Source of the DNA: Ornithinibacillus sp. 4-3
Lineage (GTDB): Bacteria > Bacillota > Bacilli > Bacillales > Amphibacillaceae
Assembly: GCF_040958695.1 (NCBI RefSeq)
Contig: NZ_CP162599.1
Span: 3,568,001 to 3,632,000, forward strand
DNA length: 64,000 nt
Direction: 5' to 3'
In this document: piece by piece, positions 8,474 through 17,245 of the stretch
Layout of the letters: each line of letters begins with the position of its first letter
Position numbering within the stretch: the stretch's first letter is position 1
Notes under the pieces: generated by a model
The model's input: the letters and a program-made list of their open reading frames with translations, nothing else
Told to the model about the DNA's origin: nothing
Databases searched by the model: none
Position numbers and translations under genes: made by a program

Positions 8474-8767
8474 TTCCTGTCTTCCCCCTTCGAAAGACAA
8501 ATTTGGTTTGCTTCTATTTATTTCGTGATGATGACATGGATGCAATCGAACGTAGAATACTTCGATTACGAAAACACTTATTTAAAATAATACATAAGAA
8601 ACTCTTTTTTTACAAGCTAATTTTCTAGCAGCCTTAGAAGAAAGCATCCATTCTATCGTGAATTTATTATATTCAAAAACAGCTATATTTAGCTCCATGA
8701 TTGACGTAATCCAATTATTTTTGTAAGCTTAGCAATTAGAGCATGTAATATTGGAGGGTACCTAACA

Positions 8768-10390
8768 ATGATAACAGTATCGAATGTTAGTTTACAATAT
8801 GGAGACAAAAAGTTATTTGAAGATGTAAATTTAAAATTTACACAAGGAAATTGCTACGGTGTTATTGGAGCAAACGGAGCTGGAAAATCTACATTTTTAA
8901 AAGTATTATCTGGCGAAGTAGAATCTCAAGCTGGAAATATTCATATTGAAAAAGGAAAAAGATTAGCTGTATTAAAACAGGACCATTTCGCTTATGAAGA
9001 GCACGGTGTCATTGATACCGTATTAATGGGTCATGAGCATTTGGCTGCTGTAAAGAAAGAAAAAGATGAGATTTATATGAAAGCAGATTTTAGTGAAGAA
9101 GATGGAATGCGTGCGGCAGAGCTAGAAGGAGAATTTGCTGAACTTGGTGGTTGGGAAGCAGAATCTGATGCTGCTATCTTATTAAAAGGCCTTGGCATTC
9201 CTGAGAAGCTTCATTCTTATAAAATGGCTGAATTAACTGGAGATCAAAAGGTTAAAGTTTTACTTGCGCAAGCTTTATTTGGTAATCCAGATATTCTATT
9301 ACTGGACGAGCCAACAAACGGCTTAGATGTACAAGCAATTCAATGGTTACAAGATTTCTTAATTAATTTTGAGAATACAGTTATCGTCGTTTCACATGAC
9401 CGTCACTTCTTAAATACGGTATGTACACATATTGCCGATGTAGACTTTGGGAAAATCCAAATTTATGTTGGTAACTACGACTTCTGGTATGAGTCTAGCC
9501 AGCTGGCATTAAAAATGAGACAAGAAGATAATAAGAAAAAAGAAGAAAAAATTAAAGAACTACAGGCATTTATCGCACGCTTTAGTGCCAATGCTGCTCG
9601 TTCCCGTCAAGCAACATCTCGCCAAAAATTACTAGATAACATCACATTAGACGATATTAAGCCATCTTCTCGTCGTTACCCATATGTTGCTTTCACTCCT
9701 GAAAGAGAAATGGGAAATGATTTACTTCGTGTAGAGGGCATTAGTAAAACAATTGACGGGAAAAAGGTTTTAGATAATGTTAGCTTTTTGTTAAATCGCA
9801 ATGATAAAGTCGCTTTTGTAGGTGCAAATGACATTGCTAAAACAACATTGTTCCAAATTTTAGCTGGAGAGCTTGAACCAGATGAAGGTAAATTCACTTG
9901 GGGTATTACAACAAGTCAAACTTACTTTCCAAAGGATAACTCTGCCTTCTTTGAAAATTCGGATTTAACATTAGTTGAATGGTTAAGACAATTCTCACCA
10001 GAAGATGAAACAGAAACATTTTTACGTGGGTTCCTTGGTAGAATGCTATTTTCCGGAGAAGAAGCGCTTAAGAAAGCGAGTGTATTATCTGGAGGAGAAA
10101 AGGTTCGTTGTATGCTATCAAAAATGATGCTAAGCAATGCGAATGTATTAATCTTAGATGAACCAACAAACCATTTAGATTTAGAGTCCATCACTGCATT
10201 AAACAATGGATTAATGAAATTTAAAGGATCTATTCTTTTTGCATCACATGACCATCAATTTATTAATAGTATTGCAAATCGACTTATTGATATTACGCCA
10301 AATGGTGTGATTGATAAGGAAATGAGCTATGATGAATATGTAAGAGATAAGAAGATCCAAAAACAAGTAGCTGAAATGTATAAAGGATAA
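8768..10390 (+). CDS. ykpA: ABC-F ATPase, YkpA type
   Basis: A 540-residue protein with two ABC ATPase domains in tandem and no membrane segments, the layout of ribosome-associated ABC-F proteins. First domain: Walker A GANGAGKST, a degenerate signature LTGDQ, Walker B ILLLDEPTN. The linker is strongly charged (KKKEEKIKELQAFIARF, then SANAARSRQATSRQK). Second domain: Walker A reads GANDIAKTT, with Ala where Gly is canonical, signature LSGGE, Walker B VLILDEPTN. Length and sequence match Bacillus YkpA closely. Family members act on the ribosomal E site in translation or antibiotic protection; the role of YkpA is not firmly known. GGAGG lies ten bases before the ATG. Confidence 0.9.
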   Translation: MITVSNVSLQYGDKKLFEDVNLKFTQGNCYGVIGANGAGKSTFLKVLSGEVESQAGNIHIEKGKRLAVLKQDHFAYEEHGVIDTVLMGHEHLAAVKKEKDEIYMKADFSEEDGMRAAELEGEFAELGGWEAESDAAILLKGLGIPEKLHSYKMAELTGDQKVKVLLAQALFGNPDILLLDEPTNGLDVQAIQWLQDFLINFENTVIVVSHDRHFLNTVCTHIADVDFGKIQIYVGNYDFWYESSQLALKMRQEDNKKKEEKIKELQAFIARFSANAARSRQATSRQKLLDNITLDDIKPSSRRYPYVAFTPEREMGNDLLRVEGISKTIDGKKVLDNVSFLLNRNDKVAFVGANDIAKTTLFQILAGELEPDEGKFTWGITTSQTYFPKDNSAFFENSDLTLVEWLRQFSPEDETETFLRGFLGRMLFSGEEALKKASVLSGGEKVRCMLSKMMLSNANVLILDEPTNHLDLESITALNNGLMKFKGSILFASHDHQFINSIANRLIDITPNGVIDKEMSYDEYVRDKKIQKQVAEMYKG

Positions 10391-10394
10391 ATTA

Positions 10395-10443
10395 AATAAG
10401 AGTTATTGGATCATCATATTAATCCAATAACTCTTATTTTTTA
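10395..10443 (+). terminator. Rho-independent terminator
   Basis: AATAAGAGTTATTGGAT pairs perfectly with ATCCAATAACTCTTATT and runs into T residues. It terminates ykpA. Confidence 0.85.
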
Positions 10444-10502
10444 CTCCTTGAAAAAACATAAGATGCCAAAGCATAAAGCTGTAACCCATACCTGAGCACA
10501 TA

Positions 10503-10540
10503 AAAAGCCAAAGATCTGCAATTAGATCTTTGGCTTTGAG
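10503..10540 (-). terminator. Rho-independent terminator of kbl-tdh
   Basis: Read on the minus strand, AAAGCCAAAGATCT pairs with AGATCTTTGGCTTT around AATTGC and is followed by T residues, just after the tdh stop. Confidence 0.85.
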
Positions 10541-10550
10541 TTATTTTCTA

Positions 10551-11489
10551 TTATAATTTTATACGTAAATTATCTAACATATCCTTTGTCATCATATCTA
10601 AATTATAAGTAGGCTGGAACCCCCAATCCTCCATAGCAGCGGTATAATCCAGTGAATTTGGCCAGCTTTCAGCAATTTGCTGCCGAACTGGATCTACCTC
10701 ATACTGAAGCGTAAATTCTGGAATATATGTCTGAATGGATTTTGCAAAGTCCTCTGGTGCAGCTGAGACGGCAGATATATTATAGGCATTACGATACTTT
10801 AATCTATTACCATCTGCCTCCATCATTTGAATAATTGCATCTAGAGCATCAGGCATATACATCATATCCATATGTGTATTTTCTCCAATAAAAGATGTAT
10901 AGGTTTGCTTTTTAACAGCTTCATAATACATCTCTACTGCATAATCCGTCGTCCCTCCTCCTGGAGGTGCAGCATACGAAATTAATCCTGGTAAGCGAAT
11001 ACCACGTGTATCTAAACCATAACGCAAATGATAATAATCGCAAAGCAATTCTCCAGCAAGTTTATTAATTCCATACATAGTGGTTGGACGTTGCACCGTT
11101 ATTTGTGGTGTTTGATCTAATGGTGTTGTCAAACCAAATGTGGCGATAGAGCTGGGTACAAATAATTTTACCTGCAATTCTTTCGCAGCCTCTAAAGCAT
11201 TTAATAAACCATTCATATTCAAATTCCAAGCAAGCTGTGGCGATGCTTCAGCCCGTGCAGATAATAGTGCTGCTAAATGAATAATCGTATCTACTTGATA
11301 TTTGTTTGCTACTTCATATATTTTCTTTTCGTTTGTAACGTCTATTGTTTCGTATAATCCATCTTGATTTTCATCATACTCATGTATATCTGAACTAATC
11401 ACATTTGTATTTCCATATACCTGGCGTAATTTTGTTGTTAACTCGGTACCAATTTGGCCAAGTGCACCTGTGACGAGTATTTTTTTCAT
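10551..11489 (-). CDS. tdh: L-threonine 3-dehydrogenase, short-chain (SDR) type
   Basis: About 312 residues from ATG 11489, preceded by GGAGGAG. An extended-SDR Rossmann protein: VTGALGQIGTEL is the NAD-binding glycine motif, DVTN and HLAALLSARAE follow, and YGINK holds the catalytic Tyr-x-x-x-Lys. The sequence fits the UDP-galactose-epimerase-like threonine dehydrogenases found in some bacteria, distinct from the zinc-dependent Tdh. It oxidises L-threonine to 2-amino-3-oxobutyrate with NAD. The upstream gene is kbl, which cleaves that product, strongly supporting the assignment over a sugar epimerase. Confidence 0.85.
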   Translation of the reverse strand: MKKILVTGALGQIGTELTTKLRQVYGNTNVISSDIHEYDENQDGLYETIDVTNEKKIYEVANKYQVDTIIHLAALLSARAEASPQLAWNLNMNGLLNALEAAKELQVKLFVPSSIATFGLTTPLDQTPQITVQRPTTMYGINKLAGELLCDYYHLRYGLDTRGIRLPGLISYAAPPGGGTTDYAVEMYYEAVKKQTYTSFIGENTHMDMMYMPDALDAIIQMMEADGNRLKYRNAYNISAVSAAPEDFAKSIQTYIPEFTLQYEVDPVRQQIAESWPNSLDYTAAMEDWGFQPTYNLDMMTKDMLDNLRIKL

Positions 11490-11588
11490 AGGAATCTCCT
11501 CCAAGTGATGTCCATCTGTCTAGTTTTGCTTCATAGGGTTATTGAAACAAAAGTATTTTAAGTTAGTTATTCAAGATTCGATCCTTCC

Positions 11589-12782
11589 CTATTTTAGCAA
11601 ATTCATTTCCTTACCGACTTTCTCATAAACTAATAGTGCATGATCTAGCATTTCTTTCGTATGCGCTGCTGTAGGCATATTACGAATTCTCCCTGTTCCT
11701 TTAGGTACAGTAGGGAACACAATTGCCTTTGCATAAACTCCCTCTTCGTATAAACGCTTACTAAATGCTTGAGCTGTCTTTTCCTCCCCAATAATACAAG
11801 GAGTAATCGGTGTTTCACTTTGACCAATATCATAGCCTAGCTTACGTAAGCCCTCTTTTAAATATCTACCGTTTTCCCATAACTGCTCTACCAAATGTCC
11901 ACTTTCAGATAAGAGCTCGATCGCTTTTAAACAAGCTGCAGTATCTGCTGGAGTTGTTGCTGTAGAGAATAAAAATGGGCGTGAACGTACTTTTAACCAA
12001 TCAATTAGGTTCTGTCTTCCTGCAACATAACCACCAACTACGCCAATTGCTTTTGATAATGTGCCCATTTGAAAATCTACATCGTCCTGCAAGCCAAAAT
12101 GTTTTACGGTACCTGCCCCATTACCTAATACACCTGAACCATGAGCATCATCTACATAAGTAATTAAATCATATGCTTTAGCAATTTCTACAATCTCTGG
12201 TAATTTTGCAATATCTCCATCCATTGAGAAAACACCATCTGTAATGACCATAATTTTCTTGTATGCTTTTGATTCTACTGCTTCTTTTGCTTTTTGACGT
12301 AAATCATCCATATTCGAATGTTCAAATGGAATAATTTTCGCACGGGATAAACGACAGCCATCAATGATAGAAGCATGATTTAATGCATCTGATAAAATAG
12401 CATCCCCACGGTCCATGACTGCAGAAATAGCTGCCATATTGCAATTGAAGCCAGACTGATACATCACAGCCGCTTCTGTACCCTTAAACGCTGCTAATTT
12501 TTTCTCTAAAGCAATGTGTACATCTAAGGTTCCATTAATGGTTCGAACTGCTCCAGCACCAACCCCATAATGATCAATTGCTTCTTTAGCTACTTGTTTT
12601 AAACGCTCATCTGTAGCTAGCCCTAAATAATTATTTGAGGATAGATTAATCATCGTTCTACCATCAATTTCAATCTCCGGACCATTAGCACCTGCAACAA
12701 CATCAATTTCGTTATACAGTCCTTTTCCTTGCAAATCCATAATGTTTTCATTTAAAAATGCATTAAGGATTTTATTCGACAT
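11589..12782 (-). CDS. kbl: Glycine C-acetyltransferase (2-amino-3-ketobutyrate CoA ligase)
   Basis: A 397-residue alpha-oxoamine synthase, fold-type I PLP enzyme. SSNNYLGLA near residue 50, [10 protein letters not shown] around 210, and the PLP lysine in [13 protein letters not shown] at about residue 244. It splits 2-amino-3-oxobutyrate with CoA into glycine and acetyl-CoA. Paired with tdh downstream it completes threonine-to-glycine catabolism. 8-amino-7-oxononanoate synthase (BioF) is the nearest alternative, but length, sequence and the tdh neighbour favour Kbl. GGAGG precedes the ATG. A CodY-like palindrome lies about 50 bases upstream. Confidence 0.92.
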   Translation of the reverse strand: MSNKILNAFLNENIMDLQGKGLYNEIDVVAGANGPEIEIDGRTMINLSSNNYLGLATDERLKQVAKEAIDHYGVGAGAVRTINGTLDVHIALEKKLAAFKGTEAAVMYQSGFNCNMAAISAVMDRGDAILSDALNHASIIDGCRLSRAKIIPFEHSNMDDLRQKAKEAVESKAYKKIMVITDGVFSMDGDIAKLPEIVEIAKAYDLITYVDDAHGSGVLGNGAGTVKHFGLQDDVDFQMGTLSKAIGVVGGYVAGRQNLIDWLKVRSRPFLFSTATTPADTAACLKAIELLSESGHLVEQLWENGRYLKEGLRKLGYDIGQSETPITPCIIGEEKTAQAFSKRLYEEGVYAKAIVFPTVPKGTGRIRNMPTAAHTKEMLDHALLVYEKVGKEMNLLK

Positions 12783-12826
12783 GATATTGCCTCCTTTTTT
12801 ATTTTGTTAATACCGGAAAAACATTT

Positions 12827-12843
12827 GTCTTTTCTGAAAAGAC
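12827..12843. promoter_or_regulatory. CodY-like palindrome upstream of kbl-tdh
   Basis: A 17-bp palindrome centred on TTTTCTGAAAA. The eleven-base core matches the CodY consensus (TTTTCWGAAAA) exactly; the outer two bases on each side do not. Control of threonine breakdown by CodY would make sense, but a chance palindrome is possible. Confidence 0.4.
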
Positions 12844-12966
12844 ATTTTTAACCTTTAAAACTCTAATTAATAGGATTTTAACATAAAATAAATATTTTGT
12901 TTACTATAAAAGTACATTTTTGCAAAATTATTTTATATTCATTATTTCAGAATATATTTAAGCGTA

Positions 12967-13002
12967 CAAAAAAAGTATTGAGCAAATACTCAATACTTTT
13001 TG
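12967..13002 (-). terminator. Rho-independent terminator
   Basis: On the minus strand AAAGTATTGAG pairs with CTCAATACTTT followed by a T run, directly after the LysM-3D protein gene. Confidence 0.85.
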
Positions 13003-13007
13003 TTATA

Positions 13008-13817
13008 TTAGTCTAAAATTGTGACATTAACGTTTCTAACGCCCCATTGGTATGCTTCTGATTTTGTTGGAACATGGATATCAATACGATCTCCTTTAAT
13101 AGCGCCACCAATATCTCCAGCAATTGCTTCTCCATAACCTTCAACATGAACTTTTGTTCCTAATGGAATTACGTTTGGATCAACCGCAATTACTTTTGCA
13201 TTACGATCTTTATTTAAATCAATACCTGTTTTAGTAATACCTGAACAACCATCACATTCTGCAGTGTAGGCTGTTGCTTTCATTGTAAATGTCTTAGCAG
13301 ATTGTTTCTCCTCGTTTTTCGGAGCTTCTTCCTGTTTAGGCTCTACTTTTACTTGCTTAGGTGCTGGTTTCTCTTCTTTTTTAGCTTCCTGTTGTGCAGG
13401 TTTGCTTGGTTTCGCTGCTGGCTTAGCATCTGTACCATTTATACTCAAGTTTTGTCCTATTAAGATTAAATCAGAAGATAAGTTGTTCCAGTTTTTCAAC
13501 TGCCCAACTGTCACACTATACTGTTGAGCAATTTCGCTCAATGTATCACCTTTTACTACTTTATGGTTCCGCTTATCTCCGTTATTTACCGGTTTCTGTT
13601 TACCTTGTCCTTCATCCACCTGTAAAAGTTGTTTTGGATGAATAAGCGACGATTGTAAATTATTTATTTTCTTTAATCGATCAACTGTAGTATTGTGCTT
13701 TTTAGCTATTTTCCACAAAGTATCACCTTTTTGAATTTCATACTCTGCTGCTGAAACAGTCGTAGCTGCACTGAAAACGATGGTGCTAGCAAAAAGTATT
13801 GCTACAAGTTTTCTCAT
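13008..13817 (-). CDS. Secreted LysM-3D cell wall protein, YocH-like
   Basis: About 269 residues from ATG 13817, preceded by GGAGGA. A signal peptide ends at TVSA-AEYE (about residue 24). Two LysM peptidoglycan-binding modules follow (YEIQKGDTLWKIAKKHNTT and HKVVKGDTLSEIAQQYSVT), then a Lys/Pro/Glu-rich linker, then a C-terminal 3D domain with the three-aspartate signature (AGDIGGAIKGDRIDIHV). The 3D domain resembles lytic transglycosylase (MltA/RPF-like) folds, so the protein probably binds and remodels the wall. In Bacillus subtilis yocH belongs to the WalR regulon; I found no well-spaced WalR box here. Confidence 0.88.
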   Translation of the reverse strand: MRKLVAILFASTIVFSAATTVSAAEYEIQKGDTLWKIAKKHNTTVDRLKKINNLQSSLIHPKQLLQVDEGQGKQKPVNNGDKRNHKVVKGDTLSEIAQQYSVTVGQLKNWNNLSSDLILIGQNLSINGTDAKPAAKPSKPAQQEAKKEEKPAPKQVKVEPKQEEAPKNEEKQSAKTFTMKATAYTAECDGCSGITKTGIDLNKDRNAKVIAVDPNVIPLGTKVHVEGYGEAIAGDIGGAIKGDRIDIHVPTKSEAYQWGVRNVNVTILD

Positions 13818-13931
13818 ATTTTTATTCTCCTCCATTTCTGACAATGCCTATACTATCATAGAGCTTCAGACGAAGTCAGTAACAACAGAGTTAAGAATAG
13901 ATGACACAAATATCCTATTTCATTACAACCG

Positions 13932-15470
13932 TTACATTTTATCAGTCTTTTTTCGAAGAAGATAAAACCCTGATATAGCAACGATAAACGCCAAAATACT
14001 CGATGTAACGAACATTCGGTTATAACCGTTTTGTAACACTGCTGTAACATAACCCATAACTTGTACACGTAAATCCTCTGAAACAATTTGATCTACTTGC
14101 TCTGTTAACGTCAAATAATTCTCTGCATCCACCGCTTCAATGGTAATATCTTGCTCCATAAATTCATGTTTTACCATTGGTTCTACCTGAGCAAATGCTC
14201 CTGCTATAAAACCTGCAAAGATGGTTGGAAACAAAGTCATACCGATTTGTCTAGACAGAGAAAGGGTTCCAAGAGCAGATCCCTTCGCTTCCTTCCTAGC
14301 ACTTTTACCAGCTAGGACATTCAATGGTGCACCAAGCATCATACCTAAGCCGATTCCAGATAAAATACTTGCAAGTAAAAAGGTAGGAAAATCACTAACA
14401 AAAACAGAAAATAGGGAAAAGCCGATAATTCCAACAAAGCCTGCTGTAATAATTGTCCTCATCGAACCAATTCGATCTGTAAAAAATCCACCTAAACCAG
14501 AGCCGATTCCAGAGGCTAATGCTAGAGGTGTTACCCAAAATCCTGCACTTTCTACTGGAACATGCAAGACTTGCTGGACATAAGAAGGAATAAAGATAAT
14601 ACCTGCTAAAAATCCACCCGATAACATTCCTAATAATAAAGTGACTTGAAATAATCGATTTGATATTAATGTAAAAGCAACAATTGGATCGCCGCCTTTA
14701 TTTTCCAAATAACGCTCATATAAAATAAAACCAATCAGTAGAACAATACCTACAAATAAATAGGCAAATACATTCATCGTCAATAAGCTTTGGAAGAACT
14801 TTGTGCTATCTAAGTTCGTCATCCCATACATCAATGCTAAAATACCAGATGTCAATAAAGTAATTCCCCATATATCAAGTGGCTTCGCCTTAACAGTATT
14901 TGTTTTTCCTATCTTCAACCAACCAAAAATAAGCAAAAAGCATGCAATGGGAATATTGATGAAAAACATCCATTGCCATGAACCAGTTAGATGTAAAATA
15001 ACTGCACCTAAGTTGGGCCCTAAAACAGCAGATAGACCATGCATACTACCTAATAGCCCGAGTGCTTTTCCTTGTTTTGCTTTTGGCAATGTGGCTAAAA
15101 CATAGGAGCTCCCAATAATAAAGATTCCTCCACCGCCAATCGCCTGTATAAAACGGGCAATAAGTAGAAAGGTAAAGTTCGGACTGAGCGCCACCAATAG
15201 TGAACCAAGTCCAAATAAAAATATTTCTACTAAAAATAGCTTCCTTCTCCCAAAAATATCAGATAACTTACCGATAATCGGGACGCTAATCGCCATTCCT
15301 AATGTATATAAAGTAATGCTCCAAGCTCCCCAGCTCGCCGATACTTGATAGTAATCACCAATCGTTGATAATGCTGTACTGATAATCCCATTATCAAGCC
15401 CTGCCATAAAGACACCGATGGTAAATAAAGTAAGCGGCCATGCAGAAGAAGCTTGTTTTTGTTTCGACAT
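13932..15470 (-). CDS. MFS multidrug exporter, DHA2 (EmrB/QacA) family
   Basis: About 512 residues from ATG 15470, which has GGTGGTGA upstream; the frame extends to 15587 but that part crosses a hairpin. Fourteen membrane segments are expected for this family. Visible motifs: D1 (MAGLDNGIISTALSTIG), motif A (GKLSDIFGRRKLF) and motif C (GLSAVLGPNLGAVI). The insert before the last helix is a hydrophilic outer loop. It exports drugs or other hydrophobic compounds by proton antiport; the substrate is unknown and no regulator gene adjoins. Confidence 0.85.
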   Translation of the reverse strand: MSKQKQASSAWPLTLFTIGVFMAGLDNGIISTALSTIGDYYQVSASWGAWSITLYTLGMAISVPIIGKLSDIFGRRKLFLVEIFLFGLGSLLVALSPNFTFLLIARFIQAIGGGGIFIIGSSYVLATLPKAKQGKALGLLGSMHGLSAVLGPNLGAVILHLTGSWQWMFFINIPIACFLLIFGWLKIGKTNTVKAKPLDIWGITLLTSGILALMYGMTNLDSTKFFQSLLTMNVFAYLFVGIVLLIGFILYERYLENKGGDPIVAFTLISNRLFQVTLLLGMLSGGFLAGIIFIPSYVQQVLHVPVESAGFWVTPLALASGIGSGLGGFFTDRIGSMRTIITAGFVGIIGFSLFSVFVSDFPTFLLASILSGIGLGMMLGAPLNVLAGKSARKEAKGSALGTLSLSRQIGMTLFPTIFAGFIAGAFAQVEPMVKHEFMEQDITIEAVDAENYLTLTEQVDQIVSEDLRVQVMGYVTAVLQNGYNRMFVTSSILAFIVAISGFYLLRKKTDKM

Positions 15471-15567
15471 TGCTTCACCACCGTCAAATTTTTTTACCCT
15501 ATGTATTTCTGAATTCCTTCTAGACCTCTCGATACAAACCGTTTTATGTACTGTTTGAAGTATACAA

Positions 15568-15596
15568 AAGAGGTTACCTATTGGCAACCTCTTTCC
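15568..15596 (-). terminator. Hairpin, terminator-like, upstream of the MFS exporter
   Basis: On the minus strand AAAGAGGTTGCC and GGTAACCTCTTT form a stem followed by TTG. It lies between the small membrane protein gene (stop at 15653) and the MFS start at 15470, so it may end the former or attenuate the latter. Confidence 0.55.
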
Positions 15597-15652
15597 TATG
15601 AATTAACTATTGATTTATATGAACAATGAATCATAATATCTATACTTTCAGC

Positions 15653-15823
15653 CTACCTATCCTTCTCCACCTCAAGATCATTAACCCTTTTTTCAAGATT
15701 TGCAACCTCTTCTTTTAATTGATTCGTTGGCTCGTTCACTCTTTTTTTAACTCCTCTAATCAACACAAAGATAGAGAAGATCAAGATGATTGGAATTGCT
15801 ATAAAAATCAAGAGTACTTCCAT
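15653..15823 (-). CDS. Small single-pass membrane protein with coiled coil (56 residues)
   Basis: A 56-codon frame starting MEVLLIFIAIPIILIFSIF, a single membrane helix (about residues 3-22), then a basic stretch (RGVKKR) and a charged heptad-like segment (LKEEVANLEKRVNDLEVEK) typical of a short coiled coil. GAAGGGAG lies eight bases before the ATG and codon choice resembles the neighbours. It could be a small accessory or oligomerising membrane protein. No family is recognised. A terminator-like hairpin follows about 60 bases downstream. Confidence 0.65.
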   Translation of the reverse strand: MEVLLIFIAIPIILIFSIFVLIRGVKKRVNEPTNQLKEEVANLEKRVNDLEVEKDR

Positions 15824-15963
15824 AACTGTTCACTCCCTTCTACCTTGCCCATTTAGGTGTAGGTATCTTTTTTGTCTTCATGATTTCCATTAAGCCAAAA
15901 TAAGTTAGAGAGATTTGCTTTATATTGCTCTTGATGTATAGGCTGTAATTCGTATTGATTCAC

Positions 15964-16875
15964 CTAAAACCATGATGCAATTTTATTAAAGAGCTCCTTG
16001 AAGAAATTCATTACCTTTTCCCAGAATCCTTCATCTAAGCCTAATTCTTTTGCTTTGTCTTTAATTGTAGAAGTTAAGTCCTCCAATTGCCCCTTCACTT
16101 TGTCAAAGTCAATATTCAATTCACGCATTTTATCAAATAAATTAGCAAGCATTTGACGATCTGCTTCGTTTAAGGAAATTTCCAGCTTGCTTAATTGTTC
16201 TTGAATAATCTTCTCTATATCTTCTTTTGTTGCTGGATTTTGCTCTGCTATTGCCTTCTTAATTTCTGTTAGTAATTCACTGACCTTCTCTTGCGTCATG
16301 CCTTCTTTCTCGGCAAGATCTGTCGCAACCCCTAACTCTTCATTCGCAAGTTCCATTCTTTCTTTATCTAGAGTTTCGCCTTCTTCATCATACGCTTTAT
16401 AAATACCTGATAATGCCGAATGACCTGTTACTGGAATTGGAGAAGCAACATCAACGGTTGCATCCTCTACACCTGCTGTTAACAATGCATTGGCATACAT
16501 TTCACTAGTTACTTTTGTAATATTTTCTGGTGTAACGATACGGATCGTTAATCCATTTCCCTTTTCCTGACGAACAATTTTTGCGGAAGAAAACATTCTC
16601 GAATTAGGATCTCCATCAATATACTTGGAAATATCACTACCATCTACAGAAAATTCTCTTACTGTTTGTGTATCTGAAACCTTTAAAAGTTTTTTAACCT
16701 CTTCTTTTTGTTCAGCACTTAATGTTGCTCCATATACTACAATCGGATCTCCAAGTTTTTCATTTACAACCTCTTGATCTGTATCATTACTATCTGCTAG
16801 AACGGATGTTGTCACACTCATCACTAAAGCCATCATCAGCATCAACAATGTTGCTTTTTTCATCAAACGTTTCAT
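15964..16875 (-). CDS. Secreted DUF1002 protein, YpuA-like
   Basis: A 303-residue exported protein: the signal peptide MKRLMKKATLLMLMMALVM ends at SVLA-DSND. The body matches the DUF1002/YpuA family: VYGATLSAEQ near residue 48, then NPNSR-like and KAYDEEG segments, and a helical C-terminal third rich in Glu and Lys. The last 20 residues are aromatic (FWEKVMNFFKELFNKIASWF) and may contact the membrane. Function unknown. AAAGGAGA precedes the ATG. The promoter region has a TATAAT (minus strand, 16955-16960) and a perfect dyad at the expected transcript start. Confidence 0.8.
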   Translation of the reverse strand: MKRLMKKATLLMLMMALVMSVTTSVLADSNDTDQEVVNEKLGDPIVVYGATLSAEQKEEVKKLLKVSDTQTVREFSVDGSDISKYIDGDPNSRMFSSAKIVRQEKGNGLTIRIVTPENITKVTSEMYANALLTAGVEDATVDVASPIPVTGHSALSGIYKAYDEEGETLDKERMELANEELGVATDLAEKEGMTQEKVSELLTEIKKAIAEQNPATKEDIEKIIQEQLSKLEISLNEADRQMLANLFDKMRELNIDFDKVKGQLEDLTSTIKDKAKELGLDEGFWEKVMNFFKELFNKIASWF

Positions 16876-16926
16876 GCTCTTTAGTCTCCTTTAAATGAAT
16901 TACTGCTCCATACTTTTTATGGTGAC

Positions 16927-16946
16927 AGGAAAACGTCTGTTTTCCT
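16927..16946. promoter_or_regulatory. Perfect dyad at the start of the ypuA-like transcript
   Basis: AGGAAAAC and GTTTTCCT are perfect inverted arms around GTCT. On the minus strand a TATAAT -10 lies at 16955-16960, which places the dyad at about +1 to +20. It could be a repressor site or a 5' mRNA stem. It lacks the TG...CA ends of a catabolite-response element. Confidence 0.45.
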
Positions 16947-17129
16947 TACCAAACATTATAACTGTTTTTATGAACTGTGAATACAAAAATGGGAAAAAAT
17001 AGCTCGCTTCTCATAGGACATCCTGTTGTTGAGCATATTTTTTCATTTTTATGTTTGAAGGGCGTATAATTAGGGTAACGAAATAGTTGAGGGCTTTTTT
17101 CCTCAGAATATATTGTGCTTAAAGTGCGT

Positions 17130-17184
17130 GTTCAAGAAGGGTAGTAAAGATATGTCATTTTTGCTGGACTTTTTGAACAGCCTC
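17130..17184 (+). repeat. Dispersed inverted repeat, GTTCAAAAAG family, copy B
   Basis: GTTCAAGAAG (17130-17139) is inverted against CTTTTTGAAC (17169-17178), 49 bp in all, followed by the family tail AGCCTC. The right half (GTCATTTTTGCTGGACT) matches the copies at 30932 and 57576. It lies about 60 bp upstream of an MFS gene that lacks a clear ribosome site. Confidence 0.75.
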
Positions 17185-17245
17185 TTAAATGCGCATGTAA
17201 AAAACAGAAAGAAGTGTATTACCCATTCTTTATCAAAAACCGATT

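Larger units (their letters stand above)
16876..17245. other. Intergenic region between the divergent ypuA-like and MFS genes
   Basis: Besides the ypuA-like promoter and dyad, it holds a plus-strand TATAAT at 17065-17070, a GAGG/CCTC stem with a T run (17089-17106) and repeat copy B at 17130-17184. The 74-codon frame starting at 17113 is created by the repeat and is not a gene. Confidence 0.5.

Noticed and set aside
13845-13945. WalR box before the YocH-like gene (TGTAAC and TGTAAT half-sites)
   Set aside because: The half-sites are three bases apart, whereas the known WalR site needs five.
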